This document shows, in pieces, positions 34,801 to 43,565 of a stretch of DNA of 64,000 bases. A program made the position numbers and the translations under genes. The notes under the pieces were generated by a model. It was not told the origin of the DNA. It saw only the letters and a program-made list of their open reading frames with translations, and searched no databases. This DNA is from Symsagittifera roscoffensis (lineage: Eukaryota > Xenacoelomorpha > Acoela > Convolutidae). The DNA lies in the NCBI RefSeq assembly GCF_963678635.1, contig NC_087063.1:52965074-53029073 (forward strand), read 5' to 3'. Positions within the stretch are counted from its first letter, which is position 1, and every line of letters starts with the position of its first letter.

Positions 34801-35191
34801 TTTAAAACTCTATTATTATTCCGACTTTCGATACGAAAGTAACAAAATATTCGTGCTCGGGGTGGTTTTTTTTACCTGTGACAAAATTTTTTTTACCTGT
34901 GACCAAATTCTCCTAAAACTACGAGGGTTTAAAGATTGCCATTTTGGTCAATTGAGACGTTCAAAACTGGTTGATAGAAGCTTATTTGCCATAATTGATT
35001 TGTTACAAGGAGCGAATTTTATCCTTTTGCTCTTTTCATTGCCCTTAGGGGATGATTTTCATAAAAATTTTCAAATTTTAGAAAAAAAATTTTTTAATTT
35101 TGTTTTATTTAATTTAATTTTTTTAATATTATCACTGCTCCATAAACCTTAAAATGCAGTCGGAACATCCAGGGCTTTGTCTTGATACGAG
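34801..35191. repeat. MITE-like element, copy 2
   Basis: Matches copy 1 at 9,921-10,437 through ATTATTNCGACTNTCG, GTGCTCGGGG, ACCTGTGAC, GAAGCTTATTTGCCATAA, GATTTGTTACAAGGAGC, CACTGCTCCATAAACCTTAAAA and GCAGTCGGAAC. It ends with CAGGGCTTTGTCTTGATACGAGTAGTCTTGTT, the motif shared with the adjacent palindrome. It abuts the left end of the Maverick, which it appears to truncate just before the major capsid gene. Confidence 0.65.
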
Positions 35192-35308
35192 TAGTCTTGT
35201 TTTATGTGTAAGATGACATGATTGTTTCCAAAACTGGGACTTTATCAAAAATCTACAAAGAAGAATTTGTAAACGCTCCGTACCGAAAATGACTACTTTG
35301 ATTTACAC

Positions 35309-35699
35309 TCATTTTATCTTGTCAAAAATGTCTCTGCGAGAGCGACTGATTTTTGAACTACTCTTTCGAGAAATGGTTCTTCTTGTTCTACGCTTGAATT
35401 TCTTTTTTTTCCACCTCCCAGCTGTTTTCGAACTGTTTTTGTTCCAACATCTTTTGCAAACGTTTTGAGTTTTTTCGCCCACTGACAACTTCTCCAATCT
35501 CTGGAGCGGCAATTTCAAATAAATCTGCTCCGATTCTTTTTGCAGCTGGGACTATATATTTTTTAATGAAGGGAATTGCAGTTCTCCCAAGAGTTTGTGC
35601 AAGAGCACCAAAACCTCTTCCACGCTGCCTTGCATGTCCACGAAAAATAGGAAAGTTGGCTGAACTTTGAGCAACCATTTCGTATGAAGTATAAATCAA
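35309..35699 (-). pseudogene. Maverick basic virion protein (pVI/pX-like), frameshifted
   Basis: N-terminal 80 codons (frame from 35,699) encode a Gly/Arg-rich RQRGRGFGALAQTLGRTAIP motif followed by an amphipathic helix KKYIVPAAKRIGADLFE. The C-terminal half continues in another frame (35,309-35,518) as a strongly basic Arg/Lys/Ser tail. The amphipathic and basic layout resembles adenovirus internal minor proteins, and a protein like this regularly sits between penton and major capsid genes in Mavericks. It would bind DNA or membranes inside the virion. The same frame break region is also odd in the second copy. Confidence 0.65.
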
Positions 35700-36376
35700 A
35701 AATGATTATCCGAAATCTTGCGAAACAAGAGGACAACTCGTGTAATTCCTACGGACACAAAAGGAATTTTTTCACCTGTAGTATCCCTTAGTTCTATTTT
35801 TATGCTGTGGAAAGAGTTTTTTAATAATTTTTTAAATTGTAGATTTGTGAAGGATTGATAGTTCATGTACTGTCCTGTAGATATTATGTCTCCATTTTTT
35901 ACTTTGGAAATGAAAGGAATACAACGCAGTAATGGAGTTTTTGTATCGCCTACTATATTATATTCTATAATATCACTATAAATCATTAAGGAATGTAATC
36001 TTATAATATCGTAAGAATACTGAGGATAATGTGGTCCTTTTCCTTTCATTATAACACCTGTCTGATGTTGTTCTAAATCACAACCAAAAATGTGACTCAA
36101 ATCAGCACTTTGAATTATAAACACTGATTGATCCTCAGGTAAATGAATGGCAACTTTTTGTGTAATCTTATCTACTGATACATAAATACCGTTACATTCA
36201 TATTTTTGTGCGCTTATACGTTTTCGAACTTTGTCATTCATGGCTACAACTATATCAACAATACTTGGATACAATCCAGGTTCAACATGCATCGGTTGAG
36301 TTTTTCTTTTTTTTTCCTCAGGACTTTCTCGTCCATCTACGAAAGTAAACTTTCCCTCTGTAACGTTTTGGTACAA
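35696..36376 (-). CDS. Maverick minor capsid (penton-like) protein
   Basis: About 226 codons, largely intact, overlapping the next gene by 4 bases. The beta-rich sequence includes YDIIRLHSLMIYSDIIEYN, a PLLRCIPF segment and a C-terminal VSVGITRVVLLFRK strand, which I recognise from the minor capsid protein of animal Mavericks. In this group it is a jelly-roll protein at the capsid vertices. A GCTATTTCAG acceptor lies just upstream of the open stretch, so an upstream exon or a trans-splice site may provide the true start; Met codons also occur further in. Confidence 0.75.
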   Translation of the reverse strand: MYQNVTEGKFTFVDGRESPEEKKRKTQPMHVEPGLYPSIVDIVVAMNDKVRKRISAQKYECNGIYVSVDKITQKVAIHLPEDQSVFIIQSADLSHIFGCDLEQHQTGVIMKGKGPHYPQYSYDIIRLHSLMIYSDIIEYNIVGDTKTPLLRCIPFISKVKNGDIISTGQYMNYQSFTNLQFKKLLKNSFHSIKIELRDTTGEKIPFVSVGITRVVLLFRKISDNHF

Positions 36377-36569
36377 AGAAGGGTACGATATTTCTGAAAT
36401 AGCAACCTCCCATTATCGTTTTAGATGTATTTGTTCCGGTAGAAAATTTGTAAAGGAACTAAGACTGTTATTCGGATAACAATTAAAAGAAGCATTAGAA
36501 ACTAGCTCAATAGTAAAAGAACCCATGACAACTGATCGATAGAAATTCAATTTAAAAAATGATTTACCA
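36377..36569 (-). other. Spacer between penton-like gene and integrase
   Basis: No gene seen. Sense-direction sequence ends in the acceptor-like GCTATTTCAG, compatible with an intron or 5' leader of the penton-like gene. Confidence 0.4.
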
Positions 36570-37515
36570 CTAATCTGAACTTTTTTTCAGCTCTTTTTCA
36601 TAAAATTTTCCCAGAATTTTTTCTTTTTCGAGATCTTTGATGATGTACGTTGGAGGTTTTTTTGTAGATATTGCCGAAATTTCACAAATTTCATCGGTAA
36701 ACTGTGGCTTGTATCCTTTTCGGAACGGAATATCATTTTTCGAAATTCTAACTCTTTCACCAACTTTGAATTTTGGTTTAGTATATTTCTTGAATGATTT
36801 GTTATACAATATTGATAAAAAATCACTGTTTTTCACATCTCTGGGAGATTTTCCAATTGATCGATTTTTGAGGCAGTTCAATGTAGAAACAAATTGCTGC
36901 AATTTGGGGACAAATTTTTCACCATGATCTTCAATGTAACGATATATTATATGTTTTAAAGATTGAATTGCTCTCTCTGCAAATGCAGCTTTTGTTTCAC
37001 TCATTGTTGAGTAAACTTCAATGTCTTTGTCCTTGCAAAACTTTTTAAAAGTTCCCCCATATTCTGTTCCTTTATCAACCCAAAGTTTTTCAGGAGTGTT
37101 TTTTTTTTCGTTAAATCATTTTTCTAAAAGCTCGTAAAGTGTCTTTGGCATACTTTGTTTTCATTGTTTGAACTCTGACAAATCTCGAAAAAATATCTAC
37201 AGCAACTAATAAATAATTGACTCCATTGTTTTGACTAGCTAACTTGTCTACAAAAGCCAAGTCCATACACCAGATTTCATTGATATATTTAGAAAACGCT
37301 TGAAGTCTTCGGAAAGACCGGATTGGTGGACCAAATTTTGTATACGATGTCTTGGTTTGTAAAAATTTTTCTACTTTCTTTTTTGATAAACCACTCGCTT
37401 TACTCAAGTTTTGAATAGAACCGTACGCAGCTCTGCCCCTAGAATACAATCTGTTTAATCTTACCTTTTCAGATTTTGAAAGGGATCCAAGTTCCTCTAT
37501 CTTTTGCTTTGGCAT
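36570..37515 (-). pseudogene. Maverick integrase (retroviral-type, DDE), frameshifted
   Basis: First part (37,111-37,515) has an HTH-like start (SIQNLSKASGLSKKKVEKFL) and the first catalytic Asp in WCMDLAFVDK. The second Asp (WVDKGTEY) lies at about 37,070-37,085 in the frame change. The second part (36,570-37,004) has Glu in AFAERAIQSLK followed by a C-terminal SH3/chromo-like segment (KFKVGERVRISK). One frameshift, at about 37,085-37,115 in a poly-A/T run, separates the parts; it could be natural decay or a sequencing error. It catalyses element insertion. The start overlaps the upstream ORF by about 47 bases. Confidence 0.85.
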
Positions 37516-37879
37516 TCATGTTAATAACTATTTTAGGAGGAATATGTGTTGCTTCCAAAATAGTAAAGTAAATATCTGGAAAATCGGTATTTTTTCGCTT
37601 TAGTGCACACACAAAGTCTACAATAGATTCTTTTGTATCTCGATTATCCAATATAATATTGTCTGACTGGCTGATTTTAATTTTAGGAGAATTCAAAATT
37701 AGATCAATAATATGCTTATTGTTGCTCGTTTTCAACCTCGCATTTACAGCACTGTAAGCAGAATCAAAATTTTTTGGTACAATCTCCTCTTTTTCTTGCT
37801 TTTGTTCCAATTTTAGTTTTCTTGGATGTGTACTTTGTGATTGATAAATTGAGAACGGAATTAAAACAAACTGTTCCAT
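37469..37879 (-). CDS. Maverick ORF upstream of integrase, unknown function
   Basis: 136 codons, intact, ending in WIPFKI. A protein with this pattern (aliphatic start, helical middle with ILNSPKIKISQSDNIIL, and a VPFKI-type end) is a frequent neighbour of the integrase and ATPase genes in animal Mavericks, but no biochemical role is known to me. It follows the upstream small ORF after one base and overlaps the integrase start, suggesting one transcription unit. Confidence 0.6.
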   Translation of the reverse strand: MEQFVLIPFSIYQSQSTHPRKLKLEQKQEKEEIVPKNFDSAYSAVNARLKTSNNKHIIDLILNSPKIKISQSDNIILDNRDTKESIVDFVCALKRKNTDFPDIYFTILEATHIPPKIVINMNAKAKDRGTWIPFKI

Positions 37880-37880
37880 A

Positions 37881-38183
37881 CTATGTCAATCGTTTAATGA
37901 CAAAAGGGGTGATGATAGATATCAATTGTAACCCTTTAGTTGAACTTAACATAATTCTTCTTTTGTGTAGAGGAGTTCTTTTTTGTGTTAGTTCTAAAAT
38001 TTCTTTTCGATATTTTACTACGTCTTCTTTCCGAAGGTCTCGAAGCTCTCTTCTTAATAGGTTTACTAAACACTCGCTGAGAAACTGAATGAAATTTTTT
38101 GGGCAATTGAGATTGAATTGTTTTCGAAGCCTCAGGGAAAATTTTTGAAATATTGGGAGAATAGAGACGTAATGTGTACTCAT
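37881..38183 (-). CDS. Maverick small basic ORF overlapping ATPase end
   Basis: About 100 codons, in a different frame overlapping the last 80 codons of the ATPase gene. The C-terminal half has a Lys/Arg-rich helix (EDVVKYRKEILELTQK) followed by a hydrophobic tail (LISIITPFVI), a pattern I recognise from a small Maverick protein also near the C-terminus of the ATPase region. The N-terminal half may be merely the overlapping frame, so the true start is uncertain. It could be a small virion or membrane-associated protein. Confidence 0.5.
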   Translation of the reverse strand: MSTHYVSILPIFQKFSLRLRKQFNLNCPKNFIQFLSECLVNLLRRELRDLRKEDVVKYRKEILELTQKRTPLHKRRIMLSSTKGLQLISIITPFVIKRLT

Positions 38184-38835
38184 CGTCCAAAAACTTTGTT
38201 TCTATTCCAGCTGGTAAGTAAAATTTTGTTGGAACTGAGCCACTATTAGTGCAATACCTAAGTGAATCAACTGTTTTTGGGGTTAAATCAATAAGTAAAT
38301 GACCATAAGGAACGGATGTTGCATCTTGATACCACACTTTCAATTGAGATCCTAGACCTAGTTGTTGACTTAATGTATTGATTTGTAAAACATACCTCGG
38401 CGACTTGAACAAGACTATGTGTGTATTTTGTAACTCTACATCTCGTCCTAATTTGCTTTGATGAAATAAATTGTGTTTGATGTATATTGTATTCAGACCC
38501 CTGTGTCTCCCCTCAGTAGCAATTTTTACAAATTGTTTGGAGTTTGATATTTCTTCACGAGAATTATCAAATATAAGCAAATACTTAGTTCCATTATTGG
38601 GGAGATTTTCAAGCAAGTCAAAATCTACTCCTTGGATAAATTTAAGGTTTTTTCTTTGCATTTTACTATAAAGAGGTTGATAATGTTGATAAAAATAAAA
38701 AGTTTTGTCGAATGCTGGTTGAAAAGTACCAATTTTCAACCAATCAAAAATAAAATGCGATTTTCCAGATCCACTTGGTCCAACTAGGGAAATAAAAATT
38801 CGTTTTTTGGTAGACATTATTTTATTCATAGCTTT
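37936..38835 (-). CDS. Maverick packaging ATPase (A32-like, FtsK/HerA type)
   Basis: About 300 codons. The likely start is the Met just before IMSTKKRIFISL rather than the furthest upstream Met at 38,883, because Walker A (GPSGSGKS) normally lies within the first 20 residues. Walker B is YLLIFDN at about residue 95-105, followed by the conserved SRE/KQF and GRHRGLNTIYIKHNLFHQSKLGRD segment that acts as sensor and arginine-finger region. The basic C-terminal tail overlaps the next gene. The protein would drive genome packaging into the capsid. It appears intact. Confidence 0.88.
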   Translation of the reverse strand, partial: KAMNKIMSTKKRIFISLVGPSGSGKSHFIFDWLKIGTFQPAFDKTFYFYQHYQPLYSKMQRKNLKFIQGVDFDLLENLPNNGTKYLLIFDNSREEISNSKQFVKIATEGRHRGLNTIYIKHNLFHQSKLGRDVELQNTHIVLFKSPRYVLQINTLSQQLGLGSQLKVWYQDATSVPYGHLLIDLTPKTVDSLRYCTNSGSVPTKFYLPAGIETKFLDDEYTLRLYSPNISKIFPEASKTIQSQLPKKFHSVSQRVFSKPIKKRASRPSERRRSKISKRNFRTNTKKNSSTQKKNYVKFN

Positions 38836-38880
38836 GGAGAAGGTAGAATTTAACCGACTGTACTTGATAAAATAGCTACC

Positions 38881-39087
38881 CAAACTGTTGTTTCTTCACA
38901 TGTTGTGGATAACATCATTCGAACGATTGCACATACTAGCATCAAAACTATGACAAAAAATTGGCACAAAAAAACTAAAAGAGATCTATTACATGTACGT
39001 CCAAACAATTTCCATGATTTTCGTTCATGATTTTCTTCATCAAAAACAAAATTTCCTAAATTTACGGGCTTGTCACATTGATCGACC
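38881..39087 (-). CDS. Maverick single-pass membrane protein
   Basis: Likely start at the Met of MVDQCDKP (39,087), 8 nt after an ATTTTTAG acceptor-like site. The protein is short, with LGNFVFDEENHE, a basic segment, and one membrane helix (LLVFLCQFFVIVLMLVCAIV). It ends TTVWVAILSSTVG. This small ORF just upstream of the ATPase is a regular Maverick gene of unknown function. The usual extension after the last motif appears to have changed frame here, so the C-terminus may be truncated. Confidence 0.6.
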
Positions 39088-39184
39088 ATCTTACCTCTAA
39101 AAATAAAAATTTGACAATGAAAACTAATTAAAATTTGAAAATGGTAGTACATTAAGAAGAATATAATTTACAATTTGTTAAAAA

Positions 39185-40575
39185 AACATCGAGTCCATGT
39201 TCCCTATGCAAATGCTTTTCTTTGCTGCACAGTGAAGAGTTTTTGCATGATGAAATGGGTAGTTGCTACACCTCCAATCATATTCTTTATCTTTGAATAT
39301 CAAAAACTGAACTTTAGGGCAAGCGTAGTCATCCAAATTAATAATCTTTGTTTCCAAAAATTCTGATAGAATCTTACATTTTTCACAACCTTTTGCAAAA
39401 AAATTCCGTGTTGGTGGCTTCTAGATTTTTCAATATTTTTTCAAGTTCAGTATATTTTTTGTAACCACTGCTCCGATTGATTCCATGAAGATGCTGTTTT
39501 CACCAAAAAGATTGGGATGTTGGTTTGAATTTTTTGGGAGGAAGAAAGGATTATCCTTCTGTTTGTCCATCCTTATAAACTCCTAATTCTTTCACTATAT
39601 TGATTTCGATACATTCAATATCCAAAACAACTAGACTCATTCTGTTAACTGATTTCCCTGGAGTTTTTTGTTTAAAATGATTAACAATCAAACAATGCAT
39701 ATACTGATGAAGCAATTATTTTAACATATAAATATAAAAATAATCCAGTCACGTGACCAAGAAAGCATGAAATGGGGAGACTAGGTGCAACATAACAATA
39801 CCCAGGACCTTTTTTTGTAGTAGATTTCACAGATCCAGCAGAGTCCATGTTCCCTATGCAAATGCTTTTCTTTGCTGCACAGTGAAGAGTTTTTGCATGA
39901 TGAAATGGGTAGTTGCTACACCTCCAATCATATTCTTTATCTTTGAATATCAAAAACTGAACTTTAGGGCAAGCGTAGTCATCCAAATTAATAATCTTTG
40001 TTTCCAAAAATTCTGATAGAATCTTACATTATTCACAACCTTTTGCAAAAAAATTCCGTGTTGGTGGCTTCTAGATTTTTCAATATTTTCTGTTAACTGA
40101 TTTCCCTGGAGTTTTTTGTTTAAAATGATTAACAATCAAACAATGCATATACTGATGAAGCAAATATTTTAACATATGGGGAGACTAGGTGCAACATAAC
40201 AATACCCAGGACCTTTTTTTGTAGTAGATTTCACAGATCCAGCAGAGTCCATGTTCCCTATGCAAATGCTTTTCTTTGCTGCACAGTGAAGAGTTTTTGC
40301 ATGATGAAATGGGTAGTTGCTACACCTCCAATCATATTCTTTATCTTTGAATATCAAAAACTGAACTTTAGGGCAAGCGTAGTCATCCAAATTAATAATC
40401 TTTGTTTCCAAACAATGCATATATGCATATACTGATGAAGCAAATATTTTAACATATAAATATAAAAATAATCCAGTCACGTGACCAAGAAAGCATGAAA
40501 TGGGGAGACTAGGTGCAACATAACAATACCCAGGACCTTTTTTTGTAGTAGATTTCACAGATCCAGCAGAGTCAT
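39185..40575. repeat. Threefold tandem duplication of a Cys-rich ORF segment
   Basis: The stretch GAGTCCATGTTCCCTATGCAAATG...ATAATCTTTGTTTCC is present three times, starting about 39,189, 39,839 and 40,246, nearly without mismatch. Flanking blocks (GGGGAGACTAGGTGCAACATAAC..., AACAATGCATATACTGATGAAGCA...) are shared by different pairs, giving unequal spacings of about 650 and 407 bp. High identity means the duplications are recent compared with the decay of neighbouring genes. Confidence 0.85.
39681..40558 (-). CDS. Cys-rich ORF(s) with membrane segment, unknown
   Basis: Open stretches of 108 and 129 codons (39,681-40,007 and 40,169-40,558, - strand), built from the repeated segment. Each unit encodes GCEKCK-type cysteines (where present), DDYACPKVQFLIFKDKEYDW, a CSNYPFHH and a HCAAKKSIC motif, then GPGYCYVAPSLPISC and a hydrophobic stretch (GLFLYLYVKI). 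Regular Cys/His spacing suggests a disulphide or zinc-stabilised module, with a possible membrane anchor. No known family is recognised. A third unit (39,189-39,420) has lost the downstream part. It could be a repeated ectodomain or a nested multigene cluster. Confidence 0.4.
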
Positions 40576-40600
40576 GTAGAATTTTGGACTTTGCAAAAAA

Positions 40601-41216
40601 TTAATCCATACAGAAATTTCCGTATCCAATTAGTCCTCCAAACGGAAATTTTTGGTCCATTTCTTTTAAATTTATGTCCGGGTCCAAAACAATACAGGTA
40701 CAAAGAAATAGTTTTTTTCTTTTTGTATTTGATGAGAAATCTTGCCTAATAATGTCAAAAACTCTTAGAAATTCATTCAATTTCTGTACGTTCATTTTCT
40801 ACAGTGCATTCGTCAATAATGATACAAAATTTTTTGAAGGTCTCTACATAACCTAGTAACGAAGGAAGCATATGGAGTAATTTATCATATTTTTCTCTTT
40901 GTAGTTGTAAAGATTGATTATTTTTCCATTGATTTCCATTTCTACGATATTCTACAAGTTCTATTCTTTTGGTATCTGATCTGTATCCTATAAGAATTTT
41001 TCTTCTACCATTATGCAGAATCCACTCAAAGTGAGATATTTGTGAGTCTACATCCAAATTCTGTAAGTTTGGTAAATTTTGGGATTCTATAATTGTTAGT
41101 GAAACTTTTTGGGACTTTTCTTCTAGAACAATATGAAAAAGTCCCAATTTATTGTGAAGTTTTAAGATTAAAATTCTTGAAAAACCAATATTCCAACTCA
41201 TACTGTTCAACGCCAA
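40601..41216 (-). CDS. Maverick ORF, unknown, possibly frameshifted
   Basis: 147 codons from 41,216 to 40,773, then a 64-codon frame from 40,795 to 40,601 overlapping by 23 bases. The first part is beta-rich and ends in an acidic tail; the second is mixed. They may be one protein of about 205 residues split by a one-base shift, or two overlapping genes. No motif is recognised. It lies between the Cys-rich repeat and the PC4-like gene in the same orientation, which suggests co-expression. Confidence 0.45.
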
Positions 41217-41284
41217 TACTAAATGAAAAATAATTTTGAGGATAAATAGTTAAATTACAAGACAAAAAACATAAATAATACAAT

Positions 41285-41900
41285 TTATTGTACATTACAC
41301 TTCTCAACAAACATAAAGTCTCCCAAAATTTGGGACAGTTCTTTGAATTCGTTCAAAGTATAATTGACATAGGCAACTTGTTTCATTGCTTCATTATCTT
41401 TTGCGGTGAACAGTCGAATCTGAATGTAGGGAGGTTTGTTAATATTGTACCTCTTGATCGTGACACAAACTTGTCTTCTTTTGTATGTTGATATGTCATA
41501 CACTTTGTTGCAGTTGGCAAGCTCCTGATCCATAGTTGACTCTTTGTCAGAAGTGAGTTCCAATATAGGAACGAGTCCAAGGTTTTCAGCATCGTGAATA
41601 CCAGTATTTCTAATTGCTGAGATTGCTTCTCCTTCTTTTTCACCAAGATAGACTTGCTGTCTTTTTTCGAGTTGTCCCAACTCAATTTTCTTGAATAGTT
41701 GAAAGCAGGGTTCAAAATAACCTTTCCCTTTGTAGGATTTTTGGGACCAAGCAAATCTCCCAATTCTTGTTTGATTTTTGAAAATTCAAAGTAATTGGGT
41801 CTTGTGTCTTTTCTTGAGTACTTTTTTGAAGAACAGACTGATCAGATGAAAAGAAATGAGAGAAATGATTTTGAGATGAAATGAAACTGGAAGTAAACAA
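41285..41900 (-). pseudogene. Maverick protein with PC4-like C-terminal domain, frameshifted
   Basis: Three successive frames (41,712-41,900; part of 41,383-41,763; 41,285-41,680) form one coding region of about 200 codons with two shifts. The last about 60 residues contain RRQVCVTIKRYNINKPPYIQ, then IRLF, then a helix NEFKELSQIL. This beta-beta-beta-helix order and the basic first strand resemble the PC4/p15 single-stranded DNA-binding fold found in transcription cofactors and several large DNA viruses. A role in replication or transcription is inferred from that resemblance only. Confidence 0.4.
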
Positions 41901-41997
41901 TATGAGTCATTCACTGAACCATAAAAGAAAATAGAACTATAATTGGTATTTTTGAGGGAAATTTCCAAATATGGAATTGTGTAGGTGTTAGTGTTCC

Positions 41998-42006
41998 TAT
42001 ATAAAT
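41998..42006 (+). promoter_or_regulatory. TATA-box-like element in divergent promoter
   Basis: TATATAAAT lies 40 bp before the ATG at 42,038, between the divergent genes at 41,900 (-) and 42,038 (+). A TTTCAG directly precedes that ATG. Spacing would place transcription start at about 42,025-42,035 if used. Confidence 0.4.
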
Positions 42007-42037
42007 CCACAATTCTCAGCAAAAATCATTGTTTCAG

Positions 42038-42637
42038 ATGGCTGCAGCTATGTGTCAAGCTCTTCCCTGCTTTTATTCAGAGTATTGTCAAAAATCGCTA
42101 TTTATTTCCGTTTCCAGTGATTTGTACGAAAAATATTTAGTAACCAATAATTTTTGTGTCTCTACCCACAATTCTTACTGTTCTTTGGAAAATTGTAAGT
42201 TCCACATACTTCTGATTGGTTCATCTTTCGATCAAATTTTACAACGATTGGGTAATTTTCATTTCTCATACCAAATTATTGATTGTCTTTACACTCTGTA
42301 CAAACACAGATTTTATTCGAATGTTATTTCATCAACTGGCGAAGTTTTCAATCAACTTGACCGCGCTGTTCATCACAATTTGAAATGGAAAGGAGCAGCA
42401 AAAATGCCAAGTGTTGCAAAGAAAAGACTGTTACGCAAAAAATTCAAACGTCACTATTTATGTTCTAACCAGAAACTAGCTTCCACACAAACTATTGGTT
42501 CAGCTTTTCTGGAAAGAGTTCGTAAAGTACAAAACTCAAAATATGAACATGATTTGTTAAAAATAAATGGCTGTTTTATTAATGGTTATGGATTTGTAAA
42601 TAGGGATCATGTCAATTTTTCAATAAAAAACTTCTGA
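42038..42637 (+). CDS. Maverick-associated ORF, unknown (199 codons)
   Basis: Intact frame from the ATG after TGTTTCAG to TGA. It is a mixed alpha/beta, Cys-containing protein: N-terminal half with several Cys and hydrophobic strands (FHILLIGSSFDQIL), middle basic segment KKRLLRKKFKRHYL, end Lys/Asn-rich. Being the only intact + strand gene left of the polymerase, it may be under its own promoter. No family is recognised. Confidence 0.5.
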   Translation: MAAAMCQALPCFYSEYCQKSLFISVSSDLYEKYLVTNNFCVSTHNSYCSLENCKFHILLIGSSFDQILQRLGNFHFSYQIIDCLYTLYKHRFYSNVISSTGEVFNQLDRAVHHNLKWKGAAKMPSVAKKRLLRKKFKRHYLCSNQKLASTQTIGSAFLERVRKVQNSKYEHDLLKINGCFINGYGFVNRDHVNFSIKNF

Positions 42638-42779
42638 TATTCCATCTATTTTCACTCATATGTTTACAAAGTTACCATTAATTACCGAAAAAAATCACCG
42701 TTGTCAAAAACATTTGCAAAAAAAATTTTCAAACATGTAAGAAAGAAGTAATTTTTCTTTTGATTTTCAAAAAGTTGCA

Positions 42780-43310
42780 AAAAACATTTCAAGTTTTTTA
42801 ACAAGTTGTAAAATGTGCTTCAATTTTTTTGACATAATGCAAAAAGTGTTTCAACTTTTTTGAGAAGTTTCGAAAAGTGTTTCACTTTTTTTAACAAGAT
42901 GCGAAAAGTGTATCACTTTTTCACTACAAATGCGAAAAATGTTTCAATTTTTTCTACAAAAAGCTAAAAGTGTTTTACTTTTTTCGATAAAATGCTAAAA
43001 GTGTTTCAATTTTTTCGACAAAATGCGAAAAGTGTTTTACTTTTTTCGATAAAATGCGAAAAGTGTTTCAATTTTTTCGACAAAATGCGAAAAGTGTTTT
43101 ACTTTTTCGATAAAATGCGAAAAGTGTTTCAATTTTTTCGACAAAATGCGAAAAGTGTTTTACTTTTTTCGATAAAATGCTAAAAGTATTTCAATTTTTT
43201 CGACAAAATGCGAAAAGTGTTTTACTTTTTTCGACAAAATGCGAAAAGTATTTTACTTTTTTTCGACAAAATGCAAAAAGTGTTTCAATTTTTTCTGCAA
43301 AAGGCTAAAA
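42780..43310. repeat. Minisatellite, about 31-bp unit
   Basis: Tandem units of TTTTTTCGACAAAATGCGAAAAGTGTTTTAC, about 15 copies, regular from about 42,980 to 43,270 and degenerate on the left side. Units alternate between CGACAAAATGC...TTTCAA and CGATAAAATGC...TTTTAC, implying a 62-bp higher-order dimer. Open frames across it simply reflect the repeat and are not called as genes. Confidence 0.8.
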
Positions 43311-43565
43311 GTGTGTACAAGATGCAATATCGATTAGGTAACTTTTTACTTGTGTACAGTTTTTCTAGTGTTTTTCCGAGTTTTTGTGCAAAAATTAATC
43401 AAGTTTTTTAACATATGTGCGAGTTCGGAGCACTAAATTAAGTTTTAATTGTTTTTCAATGATTTACCGTGAACGTCTCATCTATTCTCATAATTAAAAT
43501 GAAATTGAAGAAATTAATTACAGAAAACGAAGTCAAAACCAAACAATCTTTATTTACCCAAACAT

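Noticed and set aside
42780-43310. CRISPR-like repeat-spacer array
   Set aside because: Units are contiguous without unique spacers, and the DNA is eukaryotic; it is a minisatellite. The same reasoning excludes the large satellite.
43000-43420. Phe/Lys-rich peptides encoded across the 31-bp repeat
   Set aside because: They are explained by the repeat unit alone, with no start context or conservation.
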